13,232 nucleotides of DNA, from positions 1-13,232 of the forward strand of contig NZ_JAPNXM010000021.1 in NCBI RefSeq assembly GCF_049472675.1. Reading direction: 5' to 3'. Positions 6,559 through 13,232 of the stretch are shown here, in pieces. This stretch comes from Deferribacter thermophilus. GTDB taxonomy: Bacteria; Chrysiogenota; Deferribacteres; Deferribacterales; Deferribacteraceae. The notes below the pieces were generated by a model. That model saw nothing but the letters and a program-made list of their open reading frames with translations. It was not told where the DNA came from and did no database searches. Position 1 is the first letter of the stretch. The number at the start of each line of letters is the position of its first letter. A program made the position numbers and the translations under genes.

Positions 6559-7584
6559 ATGCGAAGTATTTTTATTATTTTTGTTTTTTTAATAACGACC
6601 ATTTGTTATGCAGTGGATGATGAAAATTGTTTGCTGTGTCATAAGTACCGTACTTTATCCAGAATTGATAAGGATGGAAGAACAAGACTTTTTTATGTTA
6701 ACGATTCATTGTTTCATTCATCAGTTCACGGAAAAATTAAATGTAAGGAGTGTCATAATCAAATTACAAAAATTCCTCATGAGGAAAATACTAATGTTAA
6801 CTGTCTGAATGAGTGCCATATTATTGAGCCAACGAGTGAAAAAAGATTTTCACATGAGAAGGTAAAAAAAGCTATAATGAATAGTATTCATAATCCAAGT
6901 AACCCTTATGTTAATAATCATGACGAAAAAGATTTTCCAGAATGTGTTGATTGTCATAATAACCCATTATTTAGACCCATACAGATCTTTAAAGATATAA
7001 CAGAAGAGGGGCAAAGCGAAAAAGCGTTAGCGAGATGTAAACTATGTCATAAAGATGATTTTGCAAAATATTTTTACAATCATGTTAGCCATAGACTACA
7101 TACAAGTAAAAACAGTGAAGAAATAGTTAGGATGTGTGAAAGATGCCATGGCAAGGATGAAATGGCTAAAAAACATAAACTTAAAAATGCCGTTGCAACC
7201 TATAAAGATACTTTTCATGGTAAAGCTGTAATTTTTGGTTTTGAATATGCTCCAACTTGTATAGATTGTCATGTGTCTCCAAATGAATCTGCCCATTCTA
7301 TAAGAAGTTATAAAGATCCAAATAGTTCTATTGCAGATAAAAACAGATGGAAAACATGTGCGCAGAAAACTTGTCACCCAAATGCAACACCAGGGATGGG
7401 TGAAGTAAGAATGCATGTTGTTATAGATAAAAACTTGTATAAACCTGAGTACTATACAGCGCTTGGTTTTACCTGTTTAACTTTAGGTGCCTATTTACCT
7501 TTAGCATTGATGATAGTTTTAGAATTATTTAGAGATATTTTTCCAAACTTTAGCCTTAGAAGAAGGAAAGGAGGTCGTAAATGA
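6559..7584 (+). CDS. Membrane-anchored octahaem cytochrome c, partner of the cytochrome b (CbcA-like)
   Basis: A 341-residue protein with a signal peptide (1-18, ending CYA) and one C-terminal TM helix (about 299-323) followed by a short basic cytoplasmic tail (RRRKGGRK). There are six canonical CXXCH sites (C24, C62, C129, C160, C193, C234), one CX3CH (C82-C86-H87) and one CX4CH (C267-C272-H273), giving eight predicted haems. Multihaem c proteins with a C-terminal anchor next to a cytochrome b are the c subunits of Geobacter CbcBA-type quinol oxidases, and that is my best analogy. A strong GAGGAGGT ribosome site precedes the ATG. Its stop overlaps the next start by four bases (ATGA, 7581-7584), which points to translational coupling and a shared complex with the cytochrome b. 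Confidence 0.9.
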   Translation: MRSIFIIFVFLITTICYAVDDENCLLCHKYRTLSRIDKDGRTRLFYVNDSLFHSSVHGKIKCKECHNQITKIPHEENTNVNCLNECHIIEPTSEKRFSHEKVKKAIMNSIHNPSNPYVNNHDEKDFPECVDCHNNPLFRPIQIFKDITEEGQSEKALARCKLCHKDDFAKYFYNHVSHRLHTSKNSEEIVRMCERCHGKDEMAKKHKLKNAVATYKDTFHGKAVIFGFEYAPTCIDCHVSPNESAHSIRSYKDPNSSIADKNRWKTCAQKTCHPNATPGMGEVRMHVVIDKNLYKPEYYTALGFTCLTLGAYLPLALMIVLELFRDIFPNFSLRRRKGGRK

Positions 7585-8477
7585 TAAAGAAATACCCTTT
7601 GATTAAAATAATAAATGGGAAAAAATATTATTTAAAATTATTGCCAGCCCAAAGAATTCAACATTTTATTTTAATGATAACATTTATACTTTTAATTTTA
7701 ACGGGATTTCCTCTGAAGTTTTATTATTATCCTTGGGCAAAAACAATAATTAAAGCTTTTGGAGGCTTAGAAGTTACAACAGTAATACATAGAATATGTG
7801 GAAGTACAATGGTGGCTTTATTTTTCTATCATTGGTACTATCTTTTTAAAAACTTATATATCTATTATATAAAGCCTAGCATAAAAACTCATACTTTTTC
7901 TATTAAAGGGATGTTAAAGTTTATTTATTTTTCACCTATGTTTCCACGCCTAAAAGATATTAAAGATTTTATAGATTTTCTTAAGTATGTTTTTTTTATT
8001 TCAGACGAAAAGCCTAAACATGAAAGATTTCATTGGAGAGAAAAGTTTGATTATTGGGCAGTATTTTGGGGTATTCCAGTTTTAGGTTTAACAGGTTTAA
8101 TGTTATGGTTTGAAGCTGATGCAACTAAATATGTACCTGGATGGGTATTGAATATTAGCTTTATTGCTCATTCTGATGAAGCACTTCTTGCAGCAGCAGT
8201 TATATTAGTCTGGCATATGTATAATGCACATGTAAATTATGATAAGTTTCCAATGTCTCCGTTGTTTTTAACTGGTTATTTGCCTGAAGAGATAATGAAA
8301 CATGAGTATTATTTAGAGTGGCAAAGAATTAATAAGTTGGTCGAAAATAATCCTGAGTTAGTTTTGGATATGGATACTTATAAACTTGTGAAGGAAAAGG
8401 AGTTAGAAGAGCAATATAAAAATTATATGAATTATATGGAAAGTACTGAATATTCGAATGTGGATAAGGAGGTTTAG
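7581..8477 (+). CDS. Cytochrome b subunit of a quinol-oxidising b/c complex (cytochrome b561/CbcB-like)
   Basis: A 298-residue integral membrane protein of the prokaryotic cytochrome b561 / formate dehydrogenase gamma type. Four TM helices are predicted at about 26-43, 67-90, 157-177 and 199-218. Candidate haem b ligands are H28 (QRIQHF), H70 (VIHR), H84 (YHWYY), H197 (IAHSDE), H212 and H217 (WHMYNAH), enough for two haems. The C-terminal 75 residues are hydrophilic and charged. It should take electrons from menaquinol and pass them to the anchored eight-haem cytochrome encoded immediately upstream, whose stop overlaps this start (ATGA). GGAGG precedes the ATG. The next gene begins directly after the stop codon. 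Confidence 0.9.
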   Translation: MIKKYPLIKIINGKKYYLKLLPAQRIQHFILMITFILLILTGFPLKFYYYPWAKTIIKAFGGLEVTTVIHRICGSTMVALFFYHWYYLFKNLYIYYIKPSIKTHTFSIKGMLKFIYFSPMFPRLKDIKDFIDFLKYVFFISDEKPKHERFHWREKFDYWAVFWGIPVLGLTGLMLWFEADATKYVPGWVLNISFIAHSDEALLAAAVILVWHMYNAHVNYDKFPMSPLFLTGYLPEEIMKHEYYLEWQRINKLVENNPELVLDMDTYKLVKEKELEEQYKNYMNYMESTEYSNVDKEV

Positions 8478-9293
8478 ATGAGGCATCAGCTAACCTTTTT
8501 AAAAAAAATATATGCCATTATAGGAATTATCTTTATTATTTATTGTTCATACCTTGTAGTAAAGCTTACAATGCATATATGGCATAAAGTGGATCATGGT
8601 AAGGAGCATAAAAGCAAGCAGGAAGAACTATTTAAAGAAATGTTAACTGAAGAAAAAAAAGTAACTTATGATCTTGGGTATAAGGTAATTAAAGAAGAAG
8701 AATTAGAGAGACATTTTCATCATGTTGGTGATAGTGTGATTCATGATGAAATTAATTTATGTATTAAGTGCCATGGAGATATCCCTCACGATAAAAATAA
8801 AGCAGTAAGAGCTTTTTTAAATATGCATAGTGATTTTTTGGCTTGTGAGACTTGTCATATAAGAATTAATAAAGAAAAAAAGTTTGTTTGGTATGATAAA
8901 ATAAATGGAGAAGTAAAAGAAAGTATAGAGATTTCAAAGTATTTGAGTAATTCCAAAATGAAGTTAATTCCTATGGTTCTTGAGAGAGGGGTATTCATAA
9001 GACCTGATTCTTCTGAATTGAGAAAATTTGTTGAGGAGTTTAGAAAAGTAGTAAATAAATTACCACCTGCTAAAAAAAGCCAAGGTTTAAAACTTATTCA
9101 TAAATACACAGATAATAATCCAGTTAGATGTGATGAATGCCATGCCCTAACTATTGATTTGAGTTATCTGCCTTTGTTAGAAATTGGTTATAAAAGGGAG
9201 AGAGTATTACAGATATTAAGTAATGAAGTTGTTGGAATGGTAAATAAATATAAAGAATTTTATATTCCAAAGTTTTTAGAGCCACAAAAGTAA
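8478..9293 (+). CDS. Membrane-anchored trihaem cytochrome c
   Basis: A 271-residue protein with an uncleaved-looking N-terminal TM helix (about 8-30) and a periplasmic domain. Three CXXCH sites are at C95, C123 and C218. A charged linker (38-80) rich in E, K and H follows the TM. The region between the second and third haem (130-215) has no cysteines and may be a separate fold. Its start abuts the stop of the cytochrome b gene, with AAGGAGGT as ribosome site, so it is probably a third subunit of the same inner-membrane complex or its immediate electron acceptor. I do not recognise a named family. Confidence 0.85.
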   Translation: MRHQLTFLKKIYAIIGIIFIIYCSYLVVKLTMHIWHKVDHGKEHKSKQEELFKEMLTEEKKVTYDLGYKVIKEEELERHFHHVGDSVIHDEINLCIKCHGDIPHDKNKAVRAFLNMHSDFLACETCHIRINKEKKFVWYDKINGEVKESIEISKYLSNSKMKLIPMVLERGVFIRPDSSELRKFVEEFRKVVNKLPPAKKSQGLKLIHKYTDNNPVRCDECHALTIDLSYLPLLEIGYKRERVLQILSNEVVGMVNKYKEFYIPKFLEPQK

Positions 9294-9308
9294 GTTAGCG
9301 GAGAAAAA

Positions 9309-10163
9309 ATGAAAAATTTTTATTATATTTTATTATTGTTGATTATAGTTTCAAGAATATATGCTTATGAGTTAATTAATGTTGATGAAATTTATAGTTA
9401 TCAATTTGCAGCTGGAGAGGTTCCAGCTGCAGCTGTTTTTATCAAAGATAGTTTATTTGTTTTAGAAGCGAAAAAGGGGGAAATATTCAAAATTAATATT
9501 AAAAAAGGGGATGTTAATAGAAAATTTAAATTAGAGGATTCAGTAGGAGCTGTTGGTATAACTTATTTTGATAATAAGTTTTTTGTACCAATACCAAATA
9601 AAAATAAGATTTGCGTTTATAATAAAAATTTTAAAAAAATGTATGAAATTAAAGTTAAGGATCCTACAGATATCGAATTTTATAAAAATACATACATTGT
9701 TGTTAGTAATGATGGACATAAAATCCTTAGATTTAATTATAAAACTTTAGACTTTATTGATGAAGTAGGCGTTATGGGGTTTTATGAGAGAGAATTTAGA
9801 TATCCTTTTGATTTATTAATTGATAAAAATGGAGATATTTATGTTTCTGAGGTTATAAACACAAGAGTTCAAGTATTAAATAATAAATTTAAATTTGTTA
9901 AATATATAGGGAAGTGGGGTGTCAGTAGTGGAAGTTTTTATAGACCAAAAGGGATAGCTTTTTACAAAAACTATTTGTTAGTAGCTGATGGATTTTTAGG
10001 TGTCATTCAGTTATTTGATAAAAAGACAGGAGATCTAAAATATTTATTAGGTAAAAAAGGGCAATTAATTAAGTTCAAATCTCCTGTGAGAATAAGAACC
10101 TATAAAGATTATTTAAGTGTTATTGATTATTTTACCAAAAAACTTTACGTTTTTAGGTTTTAA
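9309..10163 (+). CDS. Exported NHL-type beta-propeller protein
   Basis: A 284-residue protein with a Sec signal peptide (1-19, ending IYA) and no haem motif. Six similar segments of about 26 residues at 38-63, 80-105, 118-143, 164-190, 211-236 and 257-283 each show the NHL pattern P..(hydrophobic)...(hydrophobic)(V/I)........(hydrophobic)..(F/L), clearest in YPFDLLIDKNGDIYVSEV and RPKGIAFYKNYLLVADGF. Six blades close a full propeller occupying nearly the whole mature protein. Propellers of this sort act as binding or assembly scaffolds; a role in docking or surface placement of the 28-haem cytochrome encoded 2 bp downstream is inference. GGAG precedes the ATG by a short spacer. Confidence 0.8.
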   Translation: MKNFYYILLLLIIVSRIYAYELINVDEIYSYQFAAGEVPAAAVFIKDSLFVLEAKKGEIFKINIKKGDVNRKFKLEDSVGAVGITYFDNKFFVPIPNKNKICVYNKNFKKMYEIKVKDPTDIEFYKNTYIVVSNDGHKILRFNYKTLDFIDEVGVMGFYEREFRYPFDLLIDKNGDIYVSEVINTRVQVLNNKFKFVKYIGKWGVSSGSFYRPKGIAFYKNYLLVADGFLGVIQLFDKKTGDLKYLLGKKGQLIKFKSPVRIRTYKDYLSVIDYFTKKLYVFRF

Positions 10164-10165
10164 AA

Positions 10166-13123
10166 ATGAACAAGAGAAAGATTTTTATTTTAATCTTGTT
10201 TTTAAATTTAATTCTATTTAGTTTAAAAGTTTATTCTGCACCTACAGGACAGGAACCAGCTAAAGAATGCGCTCTTTGTCATTATAGCTGGATGGATGAA
10301 TTTATGTTTCAACATAAAGGAACTGATATAGTTAAATTTCCTGAAAAAAGAGTAGTAGCTGAAGAGATAATGTGTTTTTCCTGTCACGATGGGACAGTTG
10401 TAGATAGTAGAATTCGAGTTTGGGCTGAGGATAAACATAAAGTTGGAGTCAAACCGTCAAAAAATGTTATAGTTCCAAAAGAGTTACCACTTAAAGAGGG
10501 AAAGATTGTTTGTGCTACATGTCATAGTGCTCATGGTACAGGTGAACCTGAGAAAGAAGGTATCTCAAGAAGTATATTTTTAAGAATGCGAAATGAAAAT
10601 TCTGAGTTATGCAAATCATGCCATACAAATAAATTTGGTAAAAATAACCATCCTGATGCGAAGGTAGATTATTTGATAAATGAAGAATTTTTTAGAGCAG
10701 GAGGTGTATTAGGTAGAGAAAATAATGTGATATGTGAAAGTTGTCACACTCCTCACGGACCTAAAGAAAAAAAGCTGTTGCTGGGTAAATATGATATTTC
10801 TGAATTGTGTTCCTATTGCCATACCGATAAATTAGAAAAAGGGAAGTATTATAAAAAAGGGGTGTTAACTCATCCAGTAAATATCATTTTTAAAGATAAA
10901 GTAAAAAAAATGGAAGTTGAACGAAATGGGGGGATTTTTGTTGAAGATAAAATTGTCTGCCTTACATGTCACAATACCCATAAAGGTGTAAATAAATCTT
11001 TGTTGATTATAGATAATAAAAATGATGAGTTATGTTTTAAATGTCATAATGAAAAAAAAGCGATTTATTTTACCAAACATAATATAAAAAAATTAAAAAG
11101 TTTTATGAATAAATTTAAAAAATCACCTTATGAACATGGTGTTTGTTCTGCATGCCATGATCCTCATGGATGGGCATTGGATTTACCCAAAACGGATGAT
11201 GATTTGTTGAGTAGAGCTTGTTTTTCATGTCATTTAGACAAAAGAATTGTGAAAGATAAAGTAATTAATAAAAATAAATACAATCATCCTGTATTTATTG
11301 AAAGTAAATATAAAACAGATTTACCATTATTTGAAAAAGAGAATAAATATTTTAGCGAAATATTAAATGACAATAATAATCGTAATAACATAACCTGTGC
11401 TACATGTCATAATTCACATATAAAAAGTAAAAACTTTTTAAGAAAAGAAGTCAAAGATGGTAAGTTATGTCTAAGTTGTCATAATAAGAAAAAAGCAATT
11501 GTTGGTTCTGCTCATGATAAAGATAAATTAAATTGCGTTTCTTGTCACAAGATACACAACTCTGATAATAAAAATCTTTTAATTAACTCATTAGAGAATG
11601 TTTGTTATGATTGTCATAGTAAAGGAAAAATAGCAAAGGAAAAATTGGTAGGTGAACATTCTCATCCTGTAAATATAAGCCCTTCAAACAAAATAACAAC
11701 TAGTAATGGTAAGTTTATAGAAGGGAAAATAATGTGTGTTAGTTGTCATGATCCCCATAATCCTGGCAAATTAGGTAACTTTTTAATAAACAACCCAAAA
11801 AATACTGATATTTTATGTTTGAATTGTCATAAAGATAAAGATAACATTTTGATTACAAAACATGCAAAAATTAAAAAAAATAATGAGTTATTTGTTTGTA
11901 ATGAATGCCATATTCCTCATAATGCTAAAAGCAAAAAATATCTATTCAAAGAGATAATTAAAACAGAGAATGATTATTGTTTAATATGTCATAATAAAGA
12001 TGGTGTAGCACATGAGAAAGTGGTAAAATTAATGCATCCTATTGGAAAAGTGAATCATTCTGAAAAATATAACTTAAAGGAATTGAGTTGTATCTCATGC
12101 CATGATGCACATAATAAAAATAGTGGTTATAAAGAAAATTATTTTCTTAAAGCTTATGATAGCAATATTTGTTTTAATTGTCATAAAGATAAAACTACCT
12201 TTACAAATTCTAAACACAATGTGAGTAAAAAGAGTGGTAATATATTTAAAAAGTTTAATGATAACAGTTGTGAATTTTGCCATGATATACATTTTCAAAA
12301 AAATGATTATTTAAAAACTAGTGACAATAACGATAGATGTGTAGAGTGCCATAAATTAAGATCTATTGTTGGAGATAAGGTCATATACAATAGCCATTCA
12401 TTTGTGTTAGCTCAAAATATAAATTACAATAAATATAAGCTTCTTGATGGGAAAATAGTGTGCTCTACGTGTCACGATCCTCATTTAGATAATAATTTTA
12501 TGCTTTCAAAGAATATAGGTTCTACAGATGAGCTTTGTACAGGTTGTCATAAAAATAAAAAAGATGTTAATTTTTCTGAACATAATTTAAAAAATATATT
12601 ACATATAAAATTGGATTCGGTGTGCAAAGAGTGTCATAAACCTCACAATTATCCAAAAAGCAATAATTTATTATGGCCATATAATAAATATAATGAGGGA
12701 AATTTCATAGAAGACTTATGTTTATACTGTCATAACAGTAAGGGGTTGGCAAATAAAAAAACTGTAAATTATTATGGCCATCCAAAAATAGTAATTACTT
12801 ACAATGAATTGATAGCTAAAGGAATAAAATTGTTTGATAATCAAGGGAATAAAAATATTAAGGGGTTTATTACTTGTTCAACTTGTCATGATGCTCATGT
12901 TTGGAGTGAAAAGGATAACTTTAAAAAAATATATAGTAATGTAGAGGGGAATTCGTTGAATAGTTTTTTAATGTATTCCGAAGTGATTAAATTGTGTAAT
13001 ACGTGCCATGGAGAAGAAGGTTTGACAAGATATAAGTATTACCATACTGAAAAATATAGAAAAAAAAGTCAAAGAAAACTCTTGAAACCTAAAAATATAT
13101 TAGATATTCTGATAGGTAATTAG
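10166..13123 (+). CDS. 28-haem c-type cytochrome built of tandem tetrahaem doubled-CXXCH modules
   Basis: A 985-residue exported protein: signal peptide 1-25 (ending VYSA), no lipobox, no later TM. It has 28 CXXCH sites, starting at C35, 70, 116, 149, 190, 215, 265, 290, 327, 352, 411, 435, 457, 480, 524, 551, 578, 605, 642, 669, 702, 725, 766, 791, 820, 852, 904 and 944. From C116 they fall into six tetrahaem modules of the pattern C..CH.(P/S/A)H - C..CH - KHN-like - C..CH.(P/I)H - C..CH - HP(V/I), then a final pair. This is the paired-CXXCH (doubled CXXCH) fold. It should be a long multihaem conductor in the periplasm or outside the cell. The start follows the propeller stop by 2 bp without a strong ribosome site, suggesting translational coupling. 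The lysine-rich tail (954-985) has no haem. Confidence 0.92.
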   Translation: MNKRKIFILILFLNLILFSLKVYSAPTGQEPAKECALCHYSWMDEFMFQHKGTDIVKFPEKRVVAEEIMCFSCHDGTVVDSRIRVWAEDKHKVGVKPSKNVIVPKELPLKEGKIVCATCHSAHGTGEPEKEGISRSIFLRMRNENSELCKSCHTNKFGKNNHPDAKVDYLINEEFFRAGGVLGRENNVICESCHTPHGPKEKKLLLGKYDISELCSYCHTDKLEKGKYYKKGVLTHPVNIIFKDKVKKMEVERNGGIFVEDKIVCLTCHNTHKGVNKSLLIIDNKNDELCFKCHNEKKAIYFTKHNIKKLKSFMNKFKKSPYEHGVCSACHDPHGWALDLPKTDDDLLSRACFSCHLDKRIVKDKVINKNKYNHPVFIESKYKTDLPLFEKENKYFSEILNDNNNRNNITCATCHNSHIKSKNFLRKEVKDGKLCLSCHNKKKAIVGSAHDKDKLNCVSCHKIHNSDNKNLLINSLENVCYDCHSKGKIAKEKLVGEHSHPVNISPSNKITTSNGKFIEGKIMCVSCHDPHNPGKLGNFLINNPKNTDILCLNCHKDKDNILITKHAKIKKNNELFVCNECHIPHNAKSKKYLFKEIIKTENDYCLICHNKDGVAHEKVVKLMHPIGKVNHSEKYNLKELSCISCHDAHNKNSGYKENYFLKAYDSNICFNCHKDKTTFTNSKHNVSKKSGNIFKKFNDNSCEFCHDIHFQKNDYLKTSDNNDRCVECHKLRSIVGDKVIYNSHSFVLAQNINYNKYKLLDGKIVCSTCHDPHLDNNFMLSKNIGSTDELCTGCHKNKKDVNFSEHNLKNILHIKLDSVCKECHKPHNYPKSNNLLWPYNKYNEGNFIEDLCLYCHNSKGLANKKTVNYYGHPKIVITYNELIAKGIKLFDNQGNKNIKGFITCSTCHDAHVWSEKDNFKKIYSNVEGNSLNSFLMYSEVIKLCNTCHGEEGLTRYKYYHTEKYRKKSQRKLLKPKNILDILIGN
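10511..12781 (+). repeat. Six tandem tetrahaem modules in the 28-haem cytochrome
   Basis: Module starts (first cysteine) are at residues 116, 265, 411, 524, 642 and 766, with a half module at 904. Spacings are 149, 146, 113, 118, 124 and 138 residues, so module length varies through loops rather than haem number. The second half of most modules ends with a histidine-proline pair (HPVN 236-239, HPVF 374-377, HPVN 500-503, HPIG 624-627, HPKI 872-875), and module 5 has HSF instead. The DNA is diverged, so expansion is old or fast-evolving. Confidence 0.75.
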
Positions 13124-13156
13124 ATTTGATTTTATTTGATTTGGTATGGAATTTGC

Positions 13157-13232
13157 GACCCTGTAACATTATTTGTGTAAATCCTCATTTTGTTATCTAC
13201 AATATTAACCATTTGTAAACCTGTCAATCCTT
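13157..13232 (+). mobile_element. IS256-type insertion sequence end (element continues right of window)
   Basis: GACCCTGTAAC (13157-13167), six bases, then TGTGTAAATCCTC (13174-13186) copies the terminus seen on the minus strand at the left edge, with identical spacing, and faces the other way, so the element extends rightwards. On the minus strand a frame entering from the right stops at TAA (13207-13205), about 49 bp from the end, which could be the tail of a transposase; this is not certain. The bases outside this end (13148-13156) and outside the left one (78-86) do not match, so the two ends are not the two sides of one insertion with its target duplication. The cytochrome operon ends 33 bp before it. 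Confidence 0.55.

Noticed and set aside
7096..7416. Minus-strand open frame opposite the octahaem cytochrome gene
   Set aside because: It is a shadow of the real gene: the opposite frame explains the cysteine/histidine motifs, and the minus frame has no ribosome site or domain.
10166..13123. Regular repeats as a possible CRISPR-like or DNA-level satellite array
   Set aside because: The periodicity comes from codons for CXXCH and HP motifs. Spacing is irregular (113-149 residues) and the DNA between motifs is diverged, so this is a protein repeat only.
13124..13156. Terminator after the 28-haem cytochrome gene
   Set aside because: The sequence is T-rich with a TTTGATTTTATTTGATTT direct repeat but no inverted repeat, so no intrinsic terminator is supported before the IS end.

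Overview
The window is AT-rich, with dense Gram-negative-style coding, SD-led starts, multihaem c-type cytochromes, c-di-GMP enzymes and a double-Cache chemoreceptor. This suggests an anaerobic, metal- or solid-electron-acceptor-respiring bacterium. Deferribacteres (Deferribacter-like) is my best guess and deltaproteobacterial Geobacter-like physiology the closest comparison. The assignment is inference from gene content and composition only.

Layout. Positions 1-77 and 13157-13232 look like the ends of IS256-type insertion sequences, with the body of each element outside the window. The left end carries a transposase start reading leftwards and a hairpin that would hide its ribosome binding site. 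Positions 97-2253 (minus) encode a methyl-accepting chemotaxis protein with two tandem Cache sensor domains. Positions 2464-4088 (plus) encode a PAS-GGDEF-EAL protein split by a one-base frameshift. Positions 4090-4989 (minus) encode a REC-GGDEF diguanylate cyclase, convergent with the previous gene. A 576-bp non-coding gap (4990-5565) holds a 151-bp MITE-like element with a nested palindrome, and ends in a textbook sigma-54 promoter.

From 5566 to 13123 six genes run in one tight operon: a decahaem cytochrome c; an eight-haem cytochrome c with a C-terminal membrane anchor and two non-canonical haem motifs; a four-helix cytochrome b; a membrane-anchored trihaem cytochrome c; an exported six-bladed NHL-type beta-propeller; and an exported cytochrome with 28 CXXCH motifs, built from six tandem tetrahaem modules. 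Together they encode 49 predicted c-type haems plus the haems of the b subunit.

The simplest model is that the cytochrome b and its anchored c partner oxidise quinol at the inner membrane. Electrons then pass through the trihaem and decahaem periplasmic proteins to the 28-haem wire-like cytochrome and onward to an extracellular or periplasmic acceptor. The b/c pair resembles the CbcBA-type inner-membrane quinol oxidases of Geobacter, which as I recall are also under sigma-54-dependent control. The chemoreceptor and the two c-di-GMP proteins could link redox or small-acid sensing to motility and attachment, but nothing in the sequence ties them directly to the operon.
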